The notes beneath the pieces were generated by a model. It made no database searches. It was given only the letters and a program-made list of their open reading frames with translations, and was not told the DNA's origin. Positions 49,714 through 58,812 of a stretch of DNA of 64,000 bases are shown here, one piece after another (the stretch's first letter is position 1; every line of letters begins with the position of its first letter). The stretch covers positions 1,736,001 through 1,800,000 of the forward strand of contig NZ_CP138921.1 in the NCBI RefSeq assembly GCF_047124445.1, given 5' to 3'. The stretch comes from Shimia sp047124445. GTDB taxonomy: Bacteria > Pseudomonadota > Alphaproteobacteria > Rhodobacterales > Rhodobacteraceae. The translations under genes were made by a program, and so were the position numbers.

Positions 49714-50236
49714 CGCAGCACTGTCCAATAAGTGGTTGATGCGGTTTGTCTTTGCGCTTTTGTGCCTGCTCTTGGTCTTTGCACAGCTTCTACCTTTGGA
49801 AACCACCCCGCGCCGCTGGGCCGGGCCGGAATTCATGGTGGTTCTCGCATTGGCCTGGGCCGTGCGCCAGCCAGACTACACCCCGCCGCTACTGGTTGCC
49901 GGCGTCTTTCTGCTGGCCGACTTCCTGCTGCTACGCCCACCGGGATTGGCCGCCGCGATCATGGTGTTTGCCTGCGAAATCCAACGCAGCCGCGCCCCCC
50001 GCCTGCGCGATGCTACGTTTGCCACCGAATGGCTCACAGCCGCCGCCATCATGCTGGCCATCACCGTGGGATACCGCCTGATCGGTACCATTTTCCTGCT
50101 GCCCTTGCCGTCGCTCGGCCTGATGCTGATGCAAACCATCATGAACATCGCCATCTATCCCGGCGTGGTTTTCCTGTCTCACCTGCTGTTTGGCGTGCGC
50201 CGCGCCACGGCCCATGACGCCTTGGGGGCCAACTGA
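49706..50236 (+). CDS. mreD: Rod shape-determining protein MreD
   Basis: This 176-residue protein has about five membrane helices and matches MreD in length and position. The start overlaps mreC by eight bases and the stop overlaps the mrdA start (TGATG). Confidence 0.9.
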   Translation: MADAALSNKWLMRFVFALLCLLLVFAQLLPLETTPRRWAGPEFMVVLALAWAVRQPDYTPPLLVAGVFLLADFLLLRPPGLAAAIMVFACEIQRSRAPRLRDATFATEWLTAAAIMLAITVGYRLIGTIFLLPLPSLGLMLMQTIMNIAIYPGVVFLSHLLFGVRRATAHDALGAN

Positions 50237-52179
50237 TGCGCGCCAAGACCCCCACAGAAGTCACCGAAGTCCACGGCCGCCTCTCCCGCCGCGCGCTCCT
50301 GCTTGGCGGCACCATGCTCGCCTTCATGACCGGTCTCGGTTTCCGCATGCGCCATTTGCAATTGGACCAAGCGGATCAATACCGCCTACTGGCCGAAGAA
50401 AACCGCATCAACATCCGCCTGATACCGCCGGCCCGTGGTGAGATTTTTGATCGCAACGGCATCGTGCTGGCCCGTAACGAGCCGTCCTACCGCGTCACTC
50501 TGGTGCCCGAGGACGCCGGCGACGTGGACGCCGTGATCGATAAGCTGGCAACCTTGGTGGAACTTGACCCCAACGAGCTGGACCGCGCCGTCACCGAGAT
50601 GCGCCGCTCGCCGCCCTTCCTGCCGGTCACCATTGCGGACCGCGTGAGCTGGGACGAACTCTCCCGCGTTGCTGTCAACACCCCGTCCTTGCCGGGCATC
50701 ACGCCTGAAGTCGGCCTATCGCGCTACTACCCGCTGCGCGGCGACTTGGCTCACGTGTTGGGCTATGTCGGGCCCGTCTCCGACTACGATCTCTCCAAGA
50801 TCGACAACCCTGACCAACTGCTGCGCATCCCGCGCTTCCAGATTGGCAAAGTCGGGCTGGAAGGCCGCATGGAAGACGATCTGCGCGGCGTGGCGGGCAC
50901 CAAACGGGTCGAAGTCAACGCCGTCGGCCGCATCATGCGCGAACTTGACCGCCGCGAAGGCGAGCAAGGCGACGACATTCAGCTCACCATTGACCAAAGC
51001 TTGCAATCTTATGCCCAGGCCCGCTTGGGCGAGGAAAGCGCCGCCGCCGTGGTAATGGACTGCGAAACCGGCGACCTGCTGGCGGTCGCCTCCGCCCCCA
51101 CCTTCGACCCCAATCTCTTTGTCGAGGGCATCTCGGTTGCAGACTACGGCGAGCTCACCGGCAACGACCATCGCCCCTTAGCGGCCAAATCTGTGCAAGG
51201 CACCTATCCGCCCGGCTCCACCTTCAAAATGATCACCGCCTTGGCGGCTCTGGAAGAAGGCATCATCGGCTTTGACGACACCGTCTATTGCCCCGGCCAC
51301 ATGGAAATCTCTAACCGCCGCTTCCACTGCTGGAAGCGCGGTGGACATGGGCAAATGAACCTCGTGCAGGCCCTGCGCGAAAGCTGCGACGTCTATTTCT
51401 ACGACATCGCACTGCAGGTCGGCATCGACAAAATGTCCGAAGTCGCCGCGAGATTTGGGATTGGTGAAAAGTTTGATCTGCCGCTCTCCGGCGTCGCGCG
51501 CGGCCTAAACCCATCAAGAGATTGGAAAAACTCCGTACGCGGCGAAGACTGGGTGGTGGGCGACACCGCCAATGCCTCGATTGGTCAGGGCTTTGTCCTC
51601 GCCTCGCCATTGCAACTTGCCGTGATGACCGCGCGCCTTGCCACCGGCAAAGCTGTACCGCCCCGTCTGGTGAAATCCATCAACGGCGTCGAACAGCCGG
51701 TCGCTGAAGCGCCCCTTCTGGACATCAGCCCCACCCACCTCGCCGAGGTGCAACGCGGCATGTATGCGGTCTCCAACCACCGACGAGGCACCGCCTACAG
51801 CAAACGCATCATCGAAGATGAGTACCGCATGGCGGGCAAAACCGGCACCTCTCAGGTCCGCAACATCACCGCCGCCGAGCGTGCCCGCGGTGTGACCCGC
51901 AACGAAGACCTGCCATGGAACCGCCGTGACCACGGCCTGTTTGTGAACTACGCCCCGTTTGAAAACCCGAAGATCGCGGTGGCCGTGGTGGTGGAACACG
52001 GCAGCGGCTCCAAAGCCGCCACGCCAATTGGCCGCGACATCACGCTTCAGGCGCTTTACGGCGGCACACCGCCGCTATCCGCCTACCCAACCAAAGACCG
52101 CAACAGCATCGAGAAACAGCAGGAAGAGCTGGAAAAACTGGTACCAGGCCGCGAAATCACGCGCCGCAACCGGGCATGA
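50236..52179 (+). CDS. mrdA: Penicillin-binding protein 2 (peptidoglycan transpeptidase)
   Basis: This 647-residue class B PBP has a membrane anchor near residues 15-35, a dimerisation domain and a transpeptidase domain with the active-site GSTFK, the SCD motif in RESCDVYFYD and KTGTSQ. It cross-links wall peptides during elongation and works with RodA, encoded next. A proline-rich loop near the N-terminus (RLIPPARGEIFDRNG) is the family start of the periplasmic part. Confidence 0.96.
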   Translation: MRAKTPTEVTEVHGRLSRRALLLGGTMLAFMTGLGFRMRHLQLDQADQYRLLAEENRINIRLIPPARGEIFDRNGIVLARNEPSYRVTLVPEDAGDVDAVIDKLATLVELDPNELDRAVTEMRRSPPFLPVTIADRVSWDELSRVAVNTPSLPGITPEVGLSRYYPLRGDLAHVLGYVGPVSDYDLSKIDNPDQLLRIPRFQIGKVGLEGRMEDDLRGVAGTKRVEVNAVGRIMRELDRREGEQGDDIQLTIDQSLQSYAQARLGEESAAAVVMDCETGDLLAVASAPTFDPNLFVEGISVADYGELTGNDHRPLAAKSVQGTYPPGSTFKMITALAALEEGIIGFDDTVYCPGHMEISNRRFHCWKRGGHGQMNLVQALRESCDVYFYDIALQVGIDKMSEVAARFGIGEKFDLPLSGVARGLNPSRDWKNSVRGEDWVVGDTANASIGQGFVLASPLQLAVMTARLATGKAVPPRLVKSINGVEQPVAEAPLLDISPTHLAEVQRGMYAVSNHRRGTAYSKRIIEDEYRMAGKTGTSQVRNITAAERARGVTRNEDLPWNRRDHGLFVNYAPFENPKIAVAVVVEHGSGSKAATPIGRDITLQALYGGTPPLSAYPTKDRNSIEKQQEELEKLVPGREITRRNRA

Positions 52180-52186
52180 GGCGTAG

Positions 52187-53326
52187 ATGAGCTACCTCGA
52201 ATATAACGTCAAACATGTGCCAACCGGGCTGCGCAAGGTGCTGCACCTCAACTGGGCCTTGTTGCTGCTGATCACCGCTGTGGCCGGTGTCGGCTTCCTG
52301 ATGTTGTACTCTGTGGCGGGCGGCTCTTTCCGCCCCTGGGCAGAACCGCAAATGAAGCGCTACGCCCTTGGGGTGTTTGTCATGTTCTTTGTCGCCATGG
52401 TGCCGATCTGGTTCTGGCGGTCGATCTCGGGCTTTGCCTATCTGGTCACGCTGGTTCTGCTGGTGCTGGTGGAGGTCATGGGCAGCGTCGGTATGGGCGC
52501 CCAGCGCTGGATCGACCTGGGCTTTATGCGCCTGCAACCTTCAGAGTTGATGAAAATCACCCTCGTGATGAGCCTTGCCGCCTATTACGACTGGCTGCCC
52601 ACAGAGAAAACCAGCAAGCCGCTCTGGGTGCTTATCCCCGTCCTGCTCATCATCATCCCCACCATGCTGGTCCTACGCCAGCCGGACCTTGGCACCTCAA
52701 TCCTGCTGCTGACCGGCGGCGCCATCGTGATGTTCCTCGCAGGGGTACACTGGGGCTATTTCGCCGCTGTGATCAGCATGGTTGTGGGACTGGTGGTGGC
52801 CGTGTTCCAATCGCGCGGCACGGACTGGCAGCTTTTGAAAAACTATCAATACCGCCGCATCGACACCTTCCTGGACCCATCCTCTGATCCGCTCGGCGCA
52901 GGCTACCACATCACTCAATCCAAAATTGCCCTTGGGTCTGGTGGTTGGACTGGACGCGGCTTTATGCAAGGCACCCAAAGCCGCCTGAACTTCCTGCCGG
53001 AAAAACACACCGACTTTATCTTCACCACCTTGGCCGAAGAGTTTGGTTACGTTGGCGCGGTCTCCCTGCTGTCGCTCTACGCCCTCATCGTGGTGTTCTG
53101 CATCGCCTCGGCCATCTCCAACAAAGACCGCTATTCGTCGCTATTGATCCTCGGCATCGCAGGCGCGTTCTTCCTGTTTTTCGCGGTGAACATGTCGATG
53201 GTCATGGGCCTCGCACCTGTGGTCGGCGTGCCGCTGCCTTTGGTCAGCTACGGCGGCTCCGCCATGTTGGTTTTGATGGCGGGCTTTGGCCTTGTGCAAT
53301 CCGCTCACGTGCACCGTCCACGCTAA
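52187..53326 (+). CDS. rodA: RodA SEDS-family peptidoglycan glycosyltransferase
   Basis: This 379-residue polytopic membrane protein has about ten helices and the SEDS motifs QRWIDLGFMRLQPSE, RQPDLGTSILL, the loop GFMQGTQSRLNFLPEKHTDF and GVPLPLVSYGGSA. It polymerises lipid II in partnership with PBP2. Last gene of the operon; its stop lies right next to the stop of the convergent LysR gene. Confidence 0.97.
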   Translation: MSYLEYNVKHVPTGLRKVLHLNWALLLLITAVAGVGFLMLYSVAGGSFRPWAEPQMKRYALGVFVMFFVAMVPIWFWRSISGFAYLVTLVLLVLVEVMGSVGMGAQRWIDLGFMRLQPSELMKITLVMSLAAYYDWLPTEKTSKPLWVLIPVLLIIIPTMLVLRQPDLGTSILLLTGGAIVMFLAGVHWGYFAAVISMVVGLVVAVFQSRGTDWQLLKNYQYRRIDTFLDPSSDPLGAGYHITQSKIALGSGGWTGRGFMQGTQSRLNFLPEKHTDFIFTTLAEEFGYVGAVSLLSLYALIVVFCIASAISNKDRYSSLLILGIAGAFFLFFAVNMSMVMGLAPVVGVPLPLVSYGGSAMLVLMAGFGLVQSAHVHRPR

Positions 53327-54172
53327 CTAAGCCGCCTCAACACCCAAACACCGCCGCAGCAGCTTGATCACTGGCCGCCGCGCCTCCCGTCGCCATGTCA
53401 GCAGGCCAACCTCACGCACTGCGCCAGGAATGGCCTCGAAGCTGAGCCCGTCGTGGTGCCGGGCCAATCCGCCCCATTGCGGCAAGACCGACTGCCCCAA
53501 TCCGTCCTCAACCATCTGCGCAATGATCTCCACGGCATCCATCTCACAGCGCACCTGTGGCTCTGAAACCTGCGACGTCAATGCCCGCCAGCAAGCCGCC
53601 CCGCCCCAGGACATCCGACTGTAGACAAGGTAAGGCACGTCATTGCCTTGCCCCTGATCCTCAGACCGCACAAGGCCAATCGGTTGTTTTGCCAAGACGT
53701 CAAACTGCATCGTCTTGGGCAAAGCAAACGGCGGCGCCACAATCAGCGCCGCGTCCAACCCGCCCTCCTCAAACTGACGAAACACCGCCTCACTGGCCGC
53801 CGGGATCAACGCCAGCTCCACCGCAGGCGCCTCCGCCTCCAAGCGCTGCACCACCGTCGGGCCAAAATCACTCAAAGCCGTCGACACCGCACCGAGCCTC
53901 AAACGCCCGCCCAACTGTTCCTGTGCCAACCGCCCTGCCAGCCCAGCCTTAAGCGCCACCATCTGCCGCAAATCCGGCAGCAACGCCTCACAATCCGGCG
54001 TCGCCGCCATATGCCGCCCATCGCGCACCAACAGCGGTACTTTTAGCCCTGCTTCCAACGCCGCAATCCGCTGTGCCGCCGCCGCAGCTGTAATGCCCTG
54101 ACGCCGCGCAGCAGCCGCCAAAGAGCCCTCTTCCACCGCCGCCAGCAATGTTTCCACAAACCTTACATCCAT
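53327..54172 (-). CDS. LysR-family transcriptional regulator
   Basis: This 281-residue regulator has a winged helix at residues about 2-60 (VEEGSLAAAARRQGITAAAAAQRIAALE) and an effector-binding domain. It is convergent with rodA and divergent from the glyoxalase and hydroxypyruvate reductase genes, which are its likely targets. The C-terminal half reaches the family length. Confidence 0.92.
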   Translation of the reverse strand: MDVRFVETLLAAVEEGSLAAAARRQGITAAAAAQRIAALEAGLKVPLLVRDGRHMAATPDCEALLPDLRQMVALKAGLAGRLAQEQLGGRLRLGAVSTALSDFGPTVVQRLEAEAPAVELALIPAASEAVFRQFEEGGLDAALIVAPPFALPKTMQFDVLAKQPIGLVRSEDQGQGNDVPYLVYSRMSWGGAACWRALTSQVSEPQVRCEMDAVEIIAQMVEDGLGQSVLPQWGGLARHHDGLSFEAIPGAVREVGLLTWRREARRPVIKLLRRCLGVEAA

Positions 54173-54274
54173 AGTTTTCCTTATGTCTGAAGATGTAAAA
54201 ACAAGCTACCCTTCTTCACTTTACGCTTCTACCTATGCACGCAGACCCTATTCTGCCCCGCAAAGGAGCCGCGC

Positions 54275-54685
54275 ATGACCATCTTTCACCTCGCCTACAA
54301 CGTCCGCGATCTCGCGCAAGCCCGCGCCTTTTACGGCGATCTTCTGGGCTGCTCCGAAGGCCGCAGCACCGACACCTGGGTGGATTACAACTTCTTTGGC
54401 CATCAGCTCTCGCTGCACATCGGCGAGCCCTTCGCCACCGCTGCCACCGGCAAGGTCGGCGAGCACATGGTGCCGATGCCGCACCTTGGTGTGATCCTGC
54501 CCAAAGCAGACTGGGACGCGCTTGCACAACGCCTAGCCGAGGCGGGTTTGGACTTCGTGCTCAAGCCCTTCACCCGCTTTGCCGGTGAACCGGGCGAGCA
54601 AAGCACCATGTTCTTCAACGATCCCTTCGGGAACCCTATCGAAATCAAAGGCTTTGCCGACATGTCCGGAGTGTTTGCCACATGA
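54275..54685 (+). CDS. VOC-family (glyoxalase/dioxygenase fold) protein
   Basis: This 136-residue protein has the paired beta-alpha-beta-beta-beta modules of the VOC superfamily, with LAYNVRDLAQARAFYGDLLG at the start and FNDPFGNPIEIKGF at the end, where His and Glu residues could bind a metal. The exact reaction is unknown. Its stop overlaps the start of the reductase gene by four bases. Confidence 0.88.
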   Translation: MTIFHLAYNVRDLAQARAFYGDLLGCSEGRSTDTWVDYNFFGHQLSLHIGEPFATAATGKVGEHMVPMPHLGVILPKADWDALAQRLAEAGLDFVLKPFTRFAGEPGEQSTMFFNDPFGNPIEIKGFADMSGVFAT

Positions 54686-55611
54686 TCAACGTCCTCTTTG
54701 CCGCCAAGCCAGAGCGCTGGGTGGAATATGAAGCCCCGCTCAAGGAAGCCTTCAAAGCCGCCAGTGTGGACGCCAACCTGCAGACGGACTGCGCGCCTGA
54801 AGACGTCGACTACATCGTCTACGCTCCCAACAGCCCCGTGCAGGACTTCACGCCCTACACCCGCTGCAAAGCCGTGCTCAACCTCTGGGCCGGTGTGGAG
54901 AGCATTGTCGGTAACAAAACCCTGACCATGCCGCTCTGCCGTATGGTCGATCCCGGCATGACCCAGGGCATGAAAGAATGGGTGGTGGGCCATGTGATGC
55001 GTCATCACCTTGGCATGGACTGCAATATCCTTGGCCAAAACGGTGACTGGACCCCGCATGTGCCGCCGTTGGCGCAAGACCGCCGCGTGACCATAATGGG
55101 CCTTGGCGAATTGGGCAGCGCCTGCGCCGAAGCCTTGCGCGATCTGGGCTTTGACGTCGCGGGCTGGAGCCGCCGCGCCAAAGACATTGCTGGTGTCACC
55201 TGCCTGCATGGCAACGACGGGTTAAAAACCGCCTTGTCACGCGCCGACATCCTTGTGCTGCTCTTGCCCAAAACCGCCGCCACAGAAAACCTGCTCAACG
55301 CAGAGCGCCTGTCCTGGATGCCCAAAGGCGCGATGATTGTGAACCCGGGCCGCGGACCGCTGATCGACGATGACGCCTTGCTGGCCGCGCTCAATGCCGG
55401 TCACATCGCCCATGCCACATTGGATGTCTTCCGTGTGGAACCGCTGCCAAAGGACCACCCTTATTGGGCGCATCCCAATGTCACCGTCACGCCACACATC
55501 GCCTCAGAGACCCGCGTCAAAACCTCAAGCGAGGTGGTCGCTGAAAACGTGCGTCGGGGGGAAGCGGGCGAACCGTTTGTGCATGTCGTCGACCGCAGCG
55601 CGGGGTATTGA
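54682..55611 (+). CDS. ghrA: Glyoxylate/hydroxypyruvate reductase A-like D-2-hydroxyacid dehydrogenase
   Basis: This 309-residue enzyme has the D-2-hydroxyacid dehydrogenase layout with the NAD(P) motif GLGELGSA, the catalytic arginine region NPGRGPLIDDDALL and the histidine in VTPHIAS. The N-terminal part fits the GhrA subgroup. It should reduce glyoxylate or hydroxypyruvate. It is coupled to the VOC gene, and both are divergent from a LysR gene. Confidence 0.88.
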   Translation: MINVLFAAKPERWVEYEAPLKEAFKAASVDANLQTDCAPEDVDYIVYAPNSPVQDFTPYTRCKAVLNLWAGVESIVGNKTLTMPLCRMVDPGMTQGMKEWVVGHVMRHHLGMDCNILGQNGDWTPHVPPLAQDRRVTIMGLGELGSACAEALRDLGFDVAGWSRRAKDIAGVTCLHGNDGLKTALSRADILVLLLPKTAATENLLNAERLSWMPKGAMIVNPGRGPLIDDDALLAALNAGHIAHATLDVFRVEPLPKDHPYWAHPNVTVTPHIASETRVKTSSEVVAENVRRGEAGEPFVHVVDRSAGY

Positions 55612-55680
55612 GCGACCGCCGGAGGGGCCAGCCCCTCTGGCGCAGCAAGCTGCGCCATTCACCCCGGGATATTTGGCGAC
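55612..55680. repeat. GC-rich double hairpin with CCCCGGGATATTT tail
   Basis: GAGGGGC/GCCCCTC and GGCGCAGC/GCTGCGCC form two adjacent hairpins, followed by CCCCGGGATATTTGG. This composition recurs downstream of genes in Rhodobacteraceae and probably ends the convergent ghrA and sseB transcripts. Confidence 0.65.
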
Positions 55681-55695
55681 TGTGAAAACGGAAAT

Positions 55696-56487
55696 TTACC
55701 TCAAGATCGGTGGTTTGTCTGGATTGCTGCCTGGTGTCACGGGTACGTGGTCTTCGGCTTTTGGCGGCTCTGGCAGATCAAACCGCAATCCAACCCGCGC
55801 CAGCTGCGCCGCCACTGGATCACTGACGGCAAAGAAGCCCACGTCCAGCGCGCCCGCTTCGATGCCGGAGAAAGTCAGCGCTTCGTTCACCGCTTTCGCC
55901 AGCGCCCCATCCGCACCGGGTACCACATCGACAAAGCCCAGCATGTGTGAGCGGCTGCCGCTCTCATAGGTCGTTCCCACCAAATAGGCCATTTTGGCCA
56001 GCCCACCGGCGGTGCTCAGCTTGGCATCCAGCGCGGTGATCAGCACTTCTGGCAACCCTGCAGGTGGCTCAAAGCTCTCCACCTTGGCCTCAACCTCATC
56101 GGGCGCATGCTCCAGCGTGTCCGCCAGCCAGCCCAGCGCCTCATTTGGGATCAGGATCGAGGACGGCGCCACGTCAGGATTAACCGCCAAGCCAATGCCC
56201 TGCCCCGCCAGCATATTGGCAATCACCCGCCCGGACAGCCCGGCATAGGGCGCCACCCGCCCGACAAACTGCGCCAGCCGGTCTTCGGTATCAAACACCA
56301 GCACAAAGCTGGCATCAGAAGTTTCAAAGATCTCCGGCGCGATGCGCTCATTCTCTGGCTCTTTTTCCAGCAGTAAGAACAGCTCTGCATCCGCCAGACG
56401 CTCATAAAACCGCAGCCGCGCGGCATCATCTTCCGGTGCCGCGTCCATCGCCGCATGGGCTTGGTCCAATGGGGTCAGGTCACTCAT
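55696..56487 (-). CDS. SseB-family protein
   Basis: This 263-residue cytosolic protein matches the SseB N-terminal domain (RLADAELFLLLEKEPENE, FVLVFDTEDRLAQF, ILIPNEALGWL) and the C-terminal extension with LPEVLITALDAKL. The family is linked to stress or serine-sensitivity phenotypes in E. coli but has no known reaction. It overlaps the stop of the upstream uracil-DNA glycosylase gene by four bases. Confidence 0.86.
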   Translation of the reverse strand: MSDLTPLDQAHAAMDAAPEDDAARLRFYERLADAELFLLLEKEPENERIAPEIFETSDASFVLVFDTEDRLAQFVGRVAPYAGLSGRVIANMLAGQGIGLAVNPDVAPSSILIPNEALGWLADTLEHAPDEVEAKVESFEPPAGLPEVLITALDAKLSTAGGLAKMAYLVGTTYESGSRSHMLGFVDVVPGADGALAKAVNEALTFSGIEAGALDVGFFAVSDPVAAQLARVGLRFDLPEPPKAEDHVPVTPGSNPDKPPILR

Positions 56488-57065
56488 GTCAGCACCTCCT
56501 TGATGCGGGTTTGCAGCGCTGGCAGCAGCTCAGCCTCAAACCAGGGATTCTTCTTAAGCCATGCCGTATTGCGCCAGGACGGATGTGGCAAGGGGCAGAC
56601 CTTGGGCGCAAAGTCGCGCCAGGCTTGTACCGTGTCCGTCACCCCCGCCTTGGAGCCCAGATGCCACTTTTGCGCATAGCCTCCCACCACCAGGGTCAGA
56701 GGCACCTCTCCCAGCACATCCATCACCCGTCCCCGCCAGGTTTTGGCGCAGATCGGCGGCGGTGGCAGGTCGCTGCCAGCCGCGTTGTAGCCGGGAAAAC
56801 AGAACGCCATCGGCACAATCGCCACGTGGGATGTGTCATAAAACACAGCCTCATCCACGCCCATCCAATCTCGCAGCCTGTCCCCACTGGGATCGGTAAA
56901 CGGCCGCCCGCTTTCATGGACGCGTGCGCCGGGTGCCTGACCAACAATCAACAGTTTGGGCTTTGGCTCAAACCACACCACAGGCCGTGGGGAGTGGCCC
57001 GTCGCGGTGGCTGCAAACCGGTCTGCACAGATCTGGCAGCCCTGTATTTCCTGGCGCAATGACAT
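56484..57065 (-). CDS. Uracil-DNA glycosylase family protein
   Basis: This 193-residue protein has the UDG-superfamily motifs LLIVGQAPGARVHESGRPF (with GQAPG) and PLPHPSWRN, plus a cysteine pair near the N-terminus (CQIC) that could bind an Fe-S cluster as in related families. It probably removes uracil or a related base from DNA. The ATG at 57065 was chosen for the family start MSLRQEIQGC; starts further upstream exist. Its promoter region overlaps the ArsR operators. Confidence 0.86.
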   Translation of the reverse strand: MSLRQEIQGCQICADRFAATATGHSPRPVVWFEPKPKLLIVGQAPGARVHESGRPFTDPSGDRLRDWMGVDEAVFYDTSHVAIVPMAFCFPGYNAAGSDLPPPPICAKTWRGRVMDVLGEVPLTLVVGGYAQKWHLGSKAGVTDTVQAWRDFAPKVCPLPHPSWRNTAWLKKNPWFEAELLPALQTRIKEVLT

Positions 57066-57089
57066 GCCCCCTGATAGCCGCCCAAAGTT

Positions 57090-57109
57090 ATTTCGACAAT
57101 ATTCGAAAT
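57090..57109. promoter_or_regulatory. ArsR operator, upstream copy
   Basis: ATTTCGACAATATTCGAAAT is an inverted repeat that extends to perfect 9-base arms (57088-57096 and 57103-57111). It is exactly 40 bases from the second copy. Confidence 0.65.
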
Positions 57110-57129
57110 AACTCTTGCGCGACTCATTC

Positions 57130-57149
57130 ATTTCGATATTTTTAGAAAT
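57130..57149. promoter_or_regulatory. ArsR operator, copy adjoining the start codon
   Basis: ATTTCGATATTTTTAGAAAT matches the first copy at the outer arms ATTTC and GAAAT and ends one base before the arsR ATG. Occupancy would block transcription or initiation of the operon. Confidence 0.6.
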
Positions 57150-57494
57150 ATGAAACACAATGACCCAACAGACATCTCCCTCGAAGTGGCCGCCTCCACC
57201 TTTGCGGCGCTTGGATCGGAACAACGGCTCTCGGTTCTGCGCTGCCTGGTGCGCGCCGGCCATGAGGGCCTCTCCATCGGGGAGCTTGGCAAACGCAGCG
57301 GCGTGACCGGCTCCACCTTGACCCACCATATGAAGATCCTCGCCCAGGCCGGGCTGGTGACTCAGGAAAAACAAGGACGTTCGATCATCTGCGCGGCGAT
57401 TGCCTATGACGCGGTGCGCGATCTCTCGAGCTTCCTACTGCGCGAATGCTGCGCTGACAGCGACAGCCCACACAAGGACCACGACCATGGCTGA
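57150..57494 (+). CDS. ArsR-family metal-responsive repressor
   Basis: This 114-residue winged-helix repressor has the family core FAALGSEQRLSVLRCLVRAG and recognition helix VTGSTLTHHMKIL, and a C-terminal tail with a CC pair and DHDHG residues that could bind arsenic or another metal. It overlaps the permease gene by eight bases. Two phased palindromes lie upstream, the second abutting the ATG, which fits strong autorepression. Confidence 0.9.
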   Translation: MKHNDPTDISLEVAASTFAALGSEQRLSVLRCLVRAGHEGLSIGELGKRSGVTGSTLTHHMKILAQAGLVTQEKQGRSIICAAIAYDAVRDLSSFLLRECCADSDSPHKDHDHG

Positions 57495-58524
57495 CACAAC
57501 TCAAAACGCCCCCGCCCCCTGGCGATCTCGATGGAAAAAGCTCGACAAAGCCTGGCTGGCGGTGGGGATCATCCCGCTGATCCTGCTGCTGGTCGCGCCA
57601 GAAAAATTCCTGCCCGCATCCGAGATCGTCTTTGAGGCGATGAGCCACACCGGCATTTTCATCATCATCGCCATCACGCTGGTGGCCTTTGTAAAAGCCA
57701 GCGGCGCGGACAACCTGATTGCCAAAGCGTTCCAAGGCAATCAGGTGCGCATGATCATCCTCGCAGCCTTTATGGGCGGCATGTCGCCGTTCTGTTCCTG
57801 TGAAGTCATCCCTTTCATCGCCGCCTTGCTCGCGGTTGGTGCGCCATTGGGGGCCGTGATGGCCTTCTGGCTGGCGTCGCCTCTGATGGATCCCGCCATG
57901 TTTACAATCACTTGGGGAGAGTTGGGCCTAGACTTTGCGCTGGCAAAAACCGTCGCGGCTGTAAGCATCGGCATGATGGGTGGCTTCCTGACCATGACCT
58001 TCTCCAACACCGCGGTCTTTGCCGAGCCTCTGCGCGAGAAGCCGCAGGTCGGCGGCTGCTGCGGCACCAAAGCGCCCTTCTCGGCCAAACCTGTCTGGCA
58101 GTTCTGGGGCGACGCGGATCGTCGGACCATTTTCCGCACCACCTGGGTGGACAATGCGCTCTTCCTGGTGAAATGGCTGCTGATCGCCTATATGTTCGAA
58201 GCCCTGATGGTGGTTTATGACACCACAGCGTGGGTCGGTCAGTTCCTTGGCGGCGAAGGCTTTGGCACCATCCTGATCGCAGCCTTGATCGGCATGCCCG
58301 CCTACCTCAACGGCTTTGCCGCCGTGGGCTTTATCAGCGGCCTGATGGAGCAAGGCATGTCTCAGGGCGCCGCCATGTCCTTTGTGATCGCCGGTGGCGT
58401 CAGCTGCATCCCCGCTGCCATCGCAGTCTGGGCCTTGGTGAAACCGCGCATCTTTGCCGCCTACCTCACCTTTGCCCTGACCGGCGCGCTGATCGCAGGC
58501 ACCGTCTGGCAAGCGATTGCGTAA
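57487..58524 (+). CDS. Permease of the ArsP/DUF318 family
   Basis: This 345-residue inner-membrane permease has about eight to ten helices and the signature SPFCSCEVIPFIAALLAVGA in which the cysteines are typical of ArsP-type transporters, plus a cytosolic loop with GGCCGTK. ArsP members export trivalent organoarsenicals; related members carry copper or zinc. It is coupled to the ArsR gene, so metal or metalloid efflux is likely. The exact substrate is not determined by sequence. Confidence 0.88.
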   Translation: MADTTQNAPAPWRSRWKKLDKAWLAVGIIPLILLLVAPEKFLPASEIVFEAMSHTGIFIIIAITLVAFVKASGADNLIAKAFQGNQVRMIILAAFMGGMSPFCSCEVIPFIAALLAVGAPLGAVMAFWLASPLMDPAMFTITWGELGLDFALAKTVAAVSIGMMGGFLTMTFSNTAVFAEPLREKPQVGGCCGTKAPFSAKPVWQFWGDADRRTIFRTTWVDNALFLVKWLLIAYMFEALMVVYDTTAWVGQFLGGEGFGTILIAALIGMPAYLNGFAAVGFISGLMEQGMSQGAAMSFVIAGGVSCIPAAIAVWALVKPRIFAAYLTFALTGALIAGTVWQAIA

Positions 58525-58550
58525 GCCAAGGTCTTAACCAAAATCCATCG

Positions 58551-58584
58551 AAACCACCGGTGCCCAACGCATCGGTGGTTTTTT
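58551..58584 (+). terminator. Terminator of the arsR-permease operon
   Basis: AAACCACCG pairs with CGGTGGTTT around a 13-base loop, followed by a T run. Confidence 0.88.
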
Positions 58585-58812
58585 GCACCAGTGCTTAACA
58601 AAGCAACTGGAAACACTGAATTTCCTCAAATTTCCCCGAGACTTCCGCATTCCGTTTCAATTTTTTGCATTTCTTGCCCCATTCCCGCCCCAGACAGTTG
58701 CTATCTGCCTGACAAATCCGACATATTGGGCAAAACGCCGTCAGAGCGTTAACCACTATGGTGTATAGTTATGTGCTATAACGGCACGTGAGAGCAGTTT
58801 CAGGAGCAGGTA

